A stretch of 59,612 bases of DNA, from the NCBI GenBank assembly GCA_003963315.1, contig RXJP01000009.1, forward strand, positions 1-59,612, in the 5' to 3' direction. The notes under the pieces were generated by a model, which was not told the origin of the DNA, made no database searches, and worked only from the letters and a program-made list of their open reading frames with translations. The stretch is from Rhodocyclaceae bacterium (GTDB lineage Bacteria; Pseudomonadota; Gammaproteobacteria; Burkholderiales; Rhodocyclaceae). Position numbers and translations under genes: made by a program. Positions 33,375-40,563 of this stretch are shown one piece after another. Position 1 is the stretch's first letter; the number at the start of each line of letters is the position of its first letter.

Positions 33375-34564
33375 GGCGGCGAGACTTCCTGGAGAAATTC
33401 GCAATTACGCTGGGCGATGGCATCCCAAGTCAAATCCGCCACCGAGGCGGCAATGCTCCGGGAATCCCAGTTTGCGCCCAATCCCCTGGCCAATGCGGCC
33501 GAGAGGGCAGGTACGTCCCCGGGAGGCACGAGCAAGCCACTCTCTCCTTCCCTGACCAAATCAGGAATGCCGCCGACACGGCTGGCCACCACCGGAACGC
33601 CGCTCGCCAGGGCTTCGACCACGACATTGGGTGTGCCCTCATTGCGGCTGGGCAGACAGAGCAAACTGGCCGCAGCCACCCAACGGGCCACGTCGGTTTG
33701 GGGCACCATGCCTACAAATCGGATCCTGTCCGCAATACCGCCTGCCCTTGCTCTCGCCTCCAGTGACTGACGCAGCGGGCCGTCGCCGACAAGGCACAAC
33801 AGGTCATCAGCGTCGAGACGTCCTTCCCGGGCCAATTGAATCCAGGCATCCAACAGAAACTCGACGCCCTTGATCGGCACCAGTTGTCCCACGAACAGGA
33901 CCAGGCCGCCCTGAAGCGGCAGGCCAAGGGCTTGCCGGGCGACAGGCATAAGCCTGGGTGCGAACAGTTTGGCGTCGACGCCAGCGCAAGGGATACGCAC
34001 CAGCGGCACTGGCGCATCGCCGATCAGGGTGCGGATCTTCGATTCCAATGGGCCGCTCACCGCCACCACGCCAGCCGCATGGCGCAGCGCCCAGCGAATC
34101 TGCGGCCGCAACGAGGGCCGTTCCGCATAGACATTGATATCGCTGCCGTGGGCCGTTACCACGTAGGGTATTCGCAGCAAGCGGGCGGCCAGGGCGACGC
34201 CCACGGCATCCGGATAGGCGCAGTGGGCATGCACCACCAGGGGGCCGCGTCTTGTGAGGTTGCGCAAGGTGCGAAGGATGCCCAGGAAATAACCTAAGCC
34301 CGAAAAAAGGCCAAGCTTGGGCACCACAACGAAACGTGGATGATGGACGGGGATTCCTTCAATGCTGTCCTCCCTTGGAATTCCCCGTTGCGCACACCAT
34401 TCCGGCTTGTTACCAAAGGGGGGAACTCGGGGTACCGGGGAGACCACATCCATCCGGCAGCGGGACATCATGGCGCGAACCAGATTCTCGATAAACACCG
34501 CGCGTTGGCGATCTGCAGCGTTGGGAAAGAAGGTGGTGACGGTCACGACCCGCATCGACTGCAT
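33371..34564 (-). CDS. glycosyltransferase family 4
   Basis: A 397-residue GT-B enzyme. The N-terminal half has RVVTVTTFFPNAADRQRAVFIENLVRAM and VVTAHGSDINVYAERP. The C-terminal GT1 domain has LVLFVGQLVPIKGVEFLLDAW and the nucleotide-sugar site LCLPSRNEGTPNVVVEAL (E-x7-E). GT4 enzymes are retaining transferases that build repeat units of polysaccharides on a lipid carrier. The frame starts at ATG 34564, one base after the stop of the methyltransferase gene, and ends in an ATGA overlap with the deacetylase. The sugar is unknown. The HGSD-type acceptor motif and the EGTPN donor motif are usual for exopolysaccharide enzymes. Confidence 0.93.
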   Translation of the reverse strand: MQSMRVVTVTTFFPNAADRQRAVFIENLVRAMMSRCRMDVVSPVPRVPPFGNKPEWCAQRGIPREDSIEGIPVHHPRFVVVPKLGLFSGLGYFLGILRTLRNLTRRGPLVVHAHCAYPDAVGVALAARLLRIPYVVTAHGSDINVYAERPSLRPQIRWALRHAAGVVAVSGPLESKIRTLIGDAPVPLVRIPCAGVDAKLFAPRLMPVARQALGLPLQGGLVLFVGQLVPIKGVEFLLDAWIQLAREGRLDADDLLCLVGDGPLRQSLEARARAGGIADRIRFVGMVPQTDVARWVAAASLLCLPSRNEGTPNVVVEALASGVPVVASRVGGIPDLVREGESGLLVPPGDVPALSAALARGLGANWDSRSIAASVADLTWDAIAQRNCEFLQEVSPP

Positions 34565-34565
34565 C

Positions 34566-35300
34566 TCACAGGCAACGGGCGATCACATAGCCATGAGACC
34601 GGGCCAGTCCAGGCAGCAACCGGCCGGCCAAACGTTCCCAACGCTGCACCCGGTCGAAGTGGAAGACGGCACCATTGCCCGCCTCTTGTCCCCGCAGTTT
34701 CATCAGGAGCTTTTCCTTTATCGAGAGCGGTTTGAGGTGCAATACGCCTTCCTCGACAAGCTGAAACTCCTCAGCCAGCAATGCCTTCAACTCTTCCAGT
34801 GAGAAATACGGGGGAGACGCGATCATGGAAGACGCCAGGAGCCAGCCTCCGGGCTTAAGCATACGCCGTAGCTGTCCCGCGGCGGCGGCCCTCGCTTGGC
34901 TGGGAAGGTAATACAGGACTTCCATGCAGGTCACCAGATCGGCGCGGCCCGTGTGAGCGACAGCGCACTCCTCAAGGGACAAGCATTCGAAGTTGATATG
35001 GGGAAAACGCGCAGCCGCCCGCTCGACGGCCGAAGCCGAGATATCGACGCCGGTCACGTAGCCGGAGTCCTCGGGTCCATTCAGACCGCTCAACATAGCG
35101 GTAAAGGCGCCCGTGGCGCATCCCACGTCGACGATGGACAAGGGACGCGGCGTGTCCGCCAGTGTCCGCTCCAAGGCCTGGAACATCCTGACATAGCGGT
35201 AGCGCTGGGATGGCCGCCAATCCAGCCCCCAGGGATCCCCCTGTGACGAAGCGTACTGCGATTCGATCCAGGCACGACTGCCGTAGGTTTTGTCTTCCAT
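34566..35300 (-). CDS. NodS-like SAM-dependent methyltransferase
   Basis: A 244-residue class I methyltransferase starting at ATG 35300 (MEDKTYGSRAW). The upstream open frame to 35450 is not supported. The SAM-binding motif I is IVDVGCATGAFTAML, and VTGVDISASAVERAAARFP and LVTCMEVLYYLP follow. The N-terminal GDPWGLDWRPSQRYR, the GCATGAFT loop and EVLYYL resemble NodS, the N-methyltransferase that modifies the deacetylated sugar of rhizobial Nod factors. It lies in the same minus-strand run as two NodB-type deacetylases. N-methylation of an amino sugar is a reasonable guess, not shown. Confidence 0.85.
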   Translation of the reverse strand: MEDKTYGSRAWIESQYASSQGDPWGLDWRPSQRYRYVRMFQALERTLADTPRPLSIVDVGCATGAFTAMLSGLNGPEDSGYVTGVDISASAVERAAARFPHINFECLSLEECAVAHTGRADLVTCMEVLYYLPSQARAAAAGQLRRMLKPGGWLLASSMIASPPYFSLEELKALLAEEFQLVEEGVLHLKPLSIKEKLLMKLRGQEAGNGAVFHFDRVQRWERLAGRLLPGLARSHGYVIARCL

Positions 35301-35326
35301 GATGGTCCGATGTATCCAGTCTCGCC

Positions 35327-36568
35327 CTAACCCAAAACGCCGTGGCCGCTGACAGGTCCAGATCCTGGCCGGTCTGATGCAACCGCTTGCCCTGTTGATG
35401 CCCTCTCCCATTGACGCTGCAGCATGATGCAAGCCAAGCCGATGGTACACAAGATGTAAAAACTCCAGTCATGGGGCTTCGCATCCAGGGTGGCCCTGAA
35501 CAGGATTGAATAGATGGCGATCAAAGTGGCACGTCGTGTTGCATTCAACACAGGCGGCCCCGCTGCGCTGGAAGGTTGCCTCAACCCCCTGATCAACCGC
35601 AGGATCATCATCACGAAGGAACCGAATCCGATCAACCCAGTACCTGTCAGGATTTCAAGGTAAGTATTGTGGGAGTTCTTACCGCGGTTATCGTGACTGA
35701 TCTCGCCATACTCCTGAGCAAATTCATAGAAATGGCCACTCCCAATCCCCAATAGCGGATGGTCGAGAATCATGGCTCCCCCGGCCTCCCAAAGCTCCAG
35801 TCTCGAGTTTTCCGCGTCCGCAGCGGTATAGCTGTCTCCTTGGTTTTCCGCCCGCTTGGCAAATTGGTAACCGACGGCCGCCAGTCCCACCATGGCCAAC
35901 ACGGGAAGCCACCACAGTCGCTTACGACCGTCCATGCCGATCAGGATGATCAAGGCGAATTCCAGCACCAGGGCCATCATGCCGCCCCGGGACAAGGACA
36001 TCATGATGCCGACCATGCAGGCAAGCAAGGACAGGCCCAACAACAGACGAACCGATGTCCGTTGACTGATCTTCCGGTACATATACAGGAAAGGAACGAT
36101 CTGGATGATGAGGAAGGAATAATCGTTGTGGTTCTCATACATGCCATAGGCGCCGGCACGGCCGCCGACGGCCTGGGGCCAGGTGTCGATCACGGCGAGG
36201 ATGCCGAATGCGGTGATGAACATGCCACCGACCATCATGCCCCAGACGTAGCGGGACAGGGTTTTTTCATCCGTAATCAGCAACAGGGAGACGATGACGA
36301 AAAACAGATATACGTCCCAAAACGAAAACCCCGCCATGGCCACCGATAGGCCGTTGCGAACCAGGGATACGGCCTGAACCACGATGAATGTCGCTAGCCA
36401 GAAAAAAATCGGGTGGGAGAAGGCCTCTTTTCTGCTGTACGCGGACTTTCTCGCGAGCCCCACGAATACGCCCACCAGCGAAAGTACCAGCATTGGCTTG
36501 AGGTCCGCCATTTGCGGCCAAAAGACGCCCGGCTGGAAAAAGTTCATGAAGGCATACAGGAAAGTCAT
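35327..36568 (-). CDS. Wzy/O-antigen ligase-like membrane protein (exosortase A-associated O-ligase type)
   Basis: A 413-residue protein with about ten membrane segments. ATG at 36568 has GGAG eight bases upstream. The TTG at 36580 would lie on that site. The large periplasmic loop is in the second half, with ENSRLELWEAGGAMILDHPLLGIGSGHFYEF and KNSHNTYLEILTGTGLIGFGSF. The H-N-x-Y-L-E motif and the loop position fit Wzy polymerases and O-antigen ligases, including the exosortase A-associated O-ligase group. The protein would polymerise or transfer lipid-linked repeat units at the outer face of the inner membrane. The C-terminal 25 residues are polar (GQAVASDRPGSGPVSG). Confidence 0.87.
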   Translation of the reverse strand: MTFLYAFMNFFQPGVFWPQMADLKPMLVLSLVGVFVGLARKSAYSRKEAFSHPIFFWLATFIVVQAVSLVRNGLSVAMAGFSFWDVYLFFVIVSLLLITDEKTLSRYVWGMMVGGMFITAFGILAVIDTWPQAVGGRAGAYGMYENHNDYSFLIIQIVPFLYMYRKISQRTSVRLLLGLSLLACMVGIMMSLSRGGMMALVLEFALIILIGMDGRKRLWWLPVLAMVGLAAVGYQFAKRAENQGDSYTAADAENSRLELWEAGGAMILDHPLLGIGSGHFYEFAQEYGEISHDNRGKNSHNTYLEILTGTGLIGFGSFVMMILRLIRGLRQPSSAAGPPVLNATRRATLIAIYSILFRATLDAKPHDWSFYILCTIGLACIMLQRQWERASTGQAVASDRPGSGPVSGHGVLG

Positions 36569-36628
36569 GAGTGACTCCAATGCCGAATCGACGGCTGGCC
36601 AGAGGGATTTGATCTCAACAAATTGTCC

Positions 36629-37615
36629 TCATCGGGCGCGCAACAAAAGCCATTCCAGGTTTTCGCCTTTGCCAGGCCCTGCCGGGCACAAGCGTTTCAA
36701 TCCCCACAAATCCTGCAAGGCCGCGTGTCCCCGCTCGGTAGACAGGGCCGAGCGGAACTCCTGGTGACACAAGGCCTGGATTTCCGCATTGAAATCGCTG
36801 GACTTGCCATTTGGGTAACAGAAGGTGGGGCTGCATTGCCCCACCTCCCGCCAGACCGCATCGCGGCTATCGAATATTTCTGCCCGCGCTGCTTCCGGCG
36901 ACAAATGGGCGAGAATAGGATGCGTCACCGTATGGGCGCCCACCTCGAATCCCCCCTGGGCTAGAGATCGAGCCTGATCCCAATCCATGAAACGGTAGTC
37001 GCTGCCGGCCGGCGATGCAGAGACTCCCAACTGGTCGGCGACAACATCGACGATTTCTTCCGGACGCCACGTCCGGTTCCCTTTGATCAAGGTTTTGAGC
37101 CGAGCGAGGGCCCGAGACTTATCCTCAAGGGAAACGATGGATAGCTGCCCCCCACCCCCGGGCAGTTTCAACTCGGTTCTCTGGGTGAGGTCAAGCACCC
37201 ATTCCAACCGGTCGGTCCACATACATCGGTCCGTGCCAATAAAGCCGGTCGTCAGGAAGAAGGCGGCACTCATGTTGAAGTCTGCCAGCAAGGGAGCCGC
37301 CACCGAGGCATTGTTTTCGTACCCGTCATCGAAGGTGATGGCCACCCAGTCGCGCATGTCCTCCCCGGTGCCAAGCCCATCCACCAGGGTTTGTAATGGC
37401 ACCACCCGACGATATTTGGCCAAGAGACGCAGGTGGCTGGCAAAAATATCCTGGGGCATATGCTTGCCATCCAGATTGCGCAAACCATCGGGCCGGGCTG
37501 AACGGGTGACGCCGTGATACATCAGGATCAGCGGAGGGCTGCGCAACAATCGCAAACCAAGGCGAAGGGCGCCCAATTTCATACCCGCATCCAGTACAAG
37601 TCCTCCATGCCTCAT
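36629..37615 (-). CDS. polysaccharide deacetylase (NodB domain), second copy
   Basis: A 328-residue protein starting at ATG 37615 (ATGA overlap with the upstream glycosyltransferase stop). The frame upstream to 37753 is not coding. The NodB motifs are VAITFDDGYENN, VGAHTVTHPILAHLS and PTFCYPNGKSSDF. The N-terminal PPLILMYHGVTRSARPDGLRNLDGKHMPQDIFASHLRLLAKYRRVVPL is the typical entry block of exopolysaccharide-associated deacetylases with a DDGY motif. It differs from the smaller NodB protein at 32727-33374 in length and motif type (DDGY against DDGP), so the two are not recent duplicates. The substrate is probably an N-acetylated or O-acetylated sugar of the same glycan. Confidence 0.91.
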   Translation of the reverse strand: MRHGGLVLDAGMKLGALRLGLRLLRSPPLILMYHGVTRSARPDGLRNLDGKHMPQDIFASHLRLLAKYRRVVPLQTLVDGLGTGEDMRDWVAITFDDGYENNASVAAPLLADFNMSAAFFLTTGFIGTDRCMWTDRLEWVLDLTQRTELKLPGGGGQLSIVSLEDKSRALARLKTLIKGNRTWRPEEIVDVVADQLGVSASPAGSDYRFMDWDQARSLAQGGFEVGAHTVTHPILAHLSPEAARAEIFDSRDAVWREVGQCSPTFCYPNGKSSDFNAEIQALCHQEFRSALSTERGHAALQDLWGLKRLCPAGPGKGENLEWLLLRAR

Positions 37616-38730
37616 GTCGCCCCCCCCTTGCCGTCGTACAAGGAGCGATAGAGCTTCTCGTAACGTCGAATCATCGCGCCCAAGGAGTATTCCCGTTCTG
37701 TCTCCTGCCGCCCAGCCGCGCCCAGCGACGCGCGCAAGACGGCATCGGTGCATAAAGTACGCAGGCTTCCTGCAAGTGCCTCGCTATCACCGCTGGGGAA
37801 AAGATAGCCAGTCTTCCCATGCGACACAATCTCGGGGTTGCCACCCACGGCACTAGCTACACAGGGAAGACTGGCAGCCATGGCCTCAAGTAAGGTATTG
37901 GACATGCCTTCGCTGAAGGAAGGCAGCACAAAAACATCTAGCCCGGGCATCAACGCCGTCACATCGTCCCGATGACCAAGAAAGCGGACCCGCCCGGCGA
38001 TACCCAATTCCCGCGCCTGCGCTTCAAGAGCGCCGCGCTCGGGACCTTCGCCCACCAGGATCAGTGCCAGTTGAGGCAAGTCGAGGGTAGCAAAGGCCGA
38101 CAGCAGCAAGGGATAATTCTTGACTGGAACCAAGCGTCCCACGCTGCCCACCAACACCTCGCCTTCGGCTGCGCCAAGCAGGCGGCGAGCCTCATCCCGA
38201 CCGGTGCCGGCAAATCGATCGAGGTCCACACCGTTGTGCAGCACCTGGATGCGATCCGCTGTCAAACCGACATGGGCGACCAGATCGTTCTTGAGCTGTT
38301 CAGATACTGAGAATAGTGCCGAGGTATAGGCGGAAAACCAGCGTTGGACAAGGAAACGGATCTGGCGGTCGTTAAAAGTCCGACCATGCTCGCTGTGGAC
38401 GACATGCTTAATGCCAGCAAGCTTGGCCCCCAGGAAACCGTAATAGAAGGACTCGGCGTTCCGGGTATGGACCACATCGGGACGCGTCCTCCTGAACAAC
38501 CTGGCGAGGCGGAAAGGCAAGCCTAGGTCGTTTCCCTTCCGCCAGCCCATCTCCTCCACGGCAACGCCCGATTTCAAGCGGGAGACAAACTCGCCGCCAA
38601 ACTTCAAGCAACATACAGAGGAACGGAAGCCTTCAGGAGACAAACCATTCACGACGTTGACGACGCCATTCTCAAGCCCTCCCGGCTGGAGGCTAAGCAC
38701 GACATGCTGAACGTGGATCGGCTGGCCCAT
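37612..38730 (-). CDS. glycosyltransferase family 4 (PEP-CTERM/EpsH1-associated sugar transferase type)
   Basis: A 372-residue GT-B enzyme. The N-terminus HVQHVVLSLQPGGLENGVVNVVNGLS, with VVHSEHGRTFNDRQIRF in the middle, matches the sugar transferases known to travel with exosortase A loci (the stp2 type). The donor site reads VFVLPSFSEGMSNTLLEAMA. It overlaps the deacetylase by 4 bases and is 4 bases from the flippase stop, so the genes are one transcription unit. The transferred sugar cannot be told. Confidence 0.93.
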   Translation of the reverse strand: MGQPIHVQHVVLSLQPGGLENGVVNVVNGLSPEGFRSSVCCLKFGGEFVSRLKSGVAVEEMGWRKGNDLGLPFRLARLFRRTRPDVVHTRNAESFYYGFLGAKLAGIKHVVHSEHGRTFNDRQIRFLVQRWFSAYTSALFSVSEQLKNDLVAHVGLTADRIQVLHNGVDLDRFAGTGRDEARRLLGAAEGEVLVGSVGRLVPVKNYPLLLSAFATLDLPQLALILVGEGPERGALEAQARELGIAGRVRFLGHRDDVTALMPGLDVFVLPSFSEGMSNTLLEAMAASLPCVASAVGGNPEIVSHGKTGYLFPSGDSEALAGSLRTLCTDAVLRASLGAAGRQETEREYSLGAMIRRYEKLYRSLYDGKGGAT

Positions 38731-38734
38731 GGCG

Positions 38735-40216
38735 TCAGACCGGGATCTTGAAAGGCAAAACTTTCTGCACCCAGCGCTTGATCAAGCGCATGTCCTCCCG
38801 CGAGAAAATGCCCAACGGTGCCGCCGCCAGAAAGAAGACCAAGCTGAAAACAATGCCTGCCACCACGAGGTTCACCAGCCCAGACGCTGTCAGGTGGTCC
38901 ACTAGGCCAGACGCCAGCAGCCCAACCAGGCCGGCCGCGACCACCCTCGCCATGTGCCACAGGGGGAGCAGTTGCCAAGGCGTCGCCCGGGTCAGTTTCA
39001 TCACGACCAGCAAGTACACCAAGGACTGCACATACTGCGTAGTGACGGACGCCAGCGCCGGGCCGTAGAAGCCGATGGTCTTGAGCAGGGTATAGCCCAG
39101 GGCCAGCAGCACAACTGTCATGGCCGCGACGATGTAGAAATTGAGTTTGGGCTTGCCGAACACCTGTGGAATCGGGCTCAACACAAACATGTGCAGCGGC
39201 ACCAGCCACAGATAGATGCGAAATACATCTACGCTTTCCGCATAGCTGGAAGTGAACAGCAAGGTGATGAACTGGTAGGCATGGCCCAGCAGGAAGATAA
39301 AACTCGGCAATACGATGATCGACAATTTGCGCACGGCCTCCCGCATGATGCGGACCACCTCGTTCAAATTACCATCCCTTACCAAGGGCGGCAGCGAAGC
39401 CCGCAGCACGTTGGCGACGGAAGACTGAAAAATGACGTCCAACGGTATTTCCAAAGCACCGACAGCATAGATCGCGTAATGGACCGGCGTGAACGAAGCC
39501 GCGAGCATGCCGCGATTCACGGTGCTTCCCAGAATGCCAGAAAGAGTCACCAACGCCACCGGCACGCTGTAGCCCAGTTGCTCGCCCACGAAAGTCTGGC
39601 TACGCCATCCCTTGAAGTCCAAACCGCTACGCCCGAACAGGAAGCCGTTACGGATAAAGAAACGCATGGCCGAATAGATGACGATGCCCCAGATCAGTCC
39701 CGGGAATCCATAACCCAGCCACAGCGGCGCCAACAGGGTAAGCACTCGAACCACCGTTTCCGCCACCTCGAATATGACGGCTAATCCATAGTGGTTCTGG
39801 GCAATCATGAAATGCAGGCAATGCTCGCTGCCGATCATGAAAACCAGTGACAGCGCATAGAGTTGCAACAAACCGGTCATGGACGGATTGTTCAGCGTTG
39901 ACGCGAAATATCCGCCCCAACCTAATATCGCCACGGTAGCCAACACGCCGGCAACGGCCAGCATGAGCGTGGTTTGGACCATGAGCGCAGGGATCTTCCG
40001 CTCACCGACAAAGTGATAGAAGTAATAGATGGATGTCGGCAAGCCCAGGGTCATGACACCGACTGCTGCCGTGCTGATCAGGATCATCTGCTGGTAGCTG
40101 CCGTAATCGCCCTTGCTGAGGAGGCGCACCAGGACCATAGGCATGATGAAGCCCACCGCATATTTGACGAGATTGGCAACGATAAGGAAGCCGGCGCGGT
40201 CGGAAAGTGATGTCAC
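38735..40216 (-). CDS. Wzx-like polysaccharide flippase
   Basis: A 493-residue integral membrane protein with about 14 hydrophobic segments of the MATE/MOP polysaccharide exporter group. The N-terminal block FLIVANLVKYAVGFIMPMVLVRLLSKGDYGSYQQ is characteristic. It starts with GTG at 40216 and has no good ribosome binding site, but later ATG starts would remove the first membrane helix. It is the first gene of the minus-strand polysaccharide run (40.2 down to 32.7 kb) and would move the lipid-linked repeat unit across the inner membrane. The C-terminus (DMRLIKRWVQKVLPFKIPV) is basic and probably cytoplasmic. Confidence 0.9.
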   Translation of the reverse strand: MTSLSDRAGFLIVANLVKYAVGFIMPMVLVRLLSKGDYGSYQQMILISTAAVGVMTLGLPTSIYYFYHFVGERKIPALMVQTTLMLAVAGVLATVAILGWGGYFASTLNNPSMTGLLQLYALSLVFMIGSEHCLHFMIAQNHYGLAVIFEVAETVVRVLTLLAPLWLGYGFPGLIWGIVIYSAMRFFIRNGFLFGRSGLDFKGWRSQTFVGEQLGYSVPVALVTLSGILGSTVNRGMLAASFTPVHYAIYAVGALEIPLDVIFQSSVANVLRASLPPLVRDGNLNEVVRIMREAVRKLSIIVLPSFIFLLGHAYQFITLLFTSSYAESVDVFRIYLWLVPLHMFVLSPIPQVFGKPKLNFYIVAAMTVVLLALGYTLLKTIGFYGPALASVTTQYVQSLVYLLVVMKLTRATPWQLLPLWHMARVVAAGLVGLLASGLVDHLTASGLVNLVVAGIVFSLVFFLAAAPLGIFSREDMRLIKRWVQKVLPFKIPV

Positions 40217-40563
40217 TGGCGTGAGGAGAAGGCGAATTGAAGTCAGCGATGGATATTAGCCTAAGTGGGGGGCTTTTATTAAAACCGTTGGAATGGGTTT
40301 TCCAGCGTTTCTACCGGATTTCATTTAGCCTTGGAAAGGCATTGCCATCGATTCATTTTCCCCACAAAAAACACGGAGTTATCACCGTTTCTTTTCATCA
40401 AATTTCAATTTTCCTATGGTAGCATCATGCGTGAAAATACTCGGCAGAAGCACCCCCGGAAAGGGAATGGGCTGGCATACATGAATGAAAAGCCGGTCCA
40501 CACTTACATCACGCCGAATCTCCGCCATAACTACGTGAAAATTGGACTATCAAGGGAAAAGCC
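40217..40563. other. divergent AT-rich intergenic region, no gene
   Basis: These 347 bases separate the leftward flippase run from the rightward beta-helix lipoprotein gene and are clearly richer in A and T than the flanking genes. The small open frames here have no ribosome binding site or family signal. The region should hold promoters for both directions. A candidate rightward promoter is listed separately. A leftward TTAATA-18-TAATAT on the minus strand about 40 bases before the flippase start is weak. Confidence 0.7.
40392..40420 (+). promoter_or_regulatory. candidate sigma-70 promoter for the lipoprotein gene
   Basis: TTTTCA (40392-40397), 17 bases, TATGGT (40415-40420). Each box matches four of six consensus bases. 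It predicts a 5' leader of about 135 bases before the ATG at 40564. Confidence 0.3.

Noticed and set aside
32727-37615. Nod factor biosynthesis locus
   Set aside because: NodB- and NodS-like proteins are present but no NodA or NodC homologue was found, and the neighbours are Wzx/Wzy-type exopolysaccharide genes.
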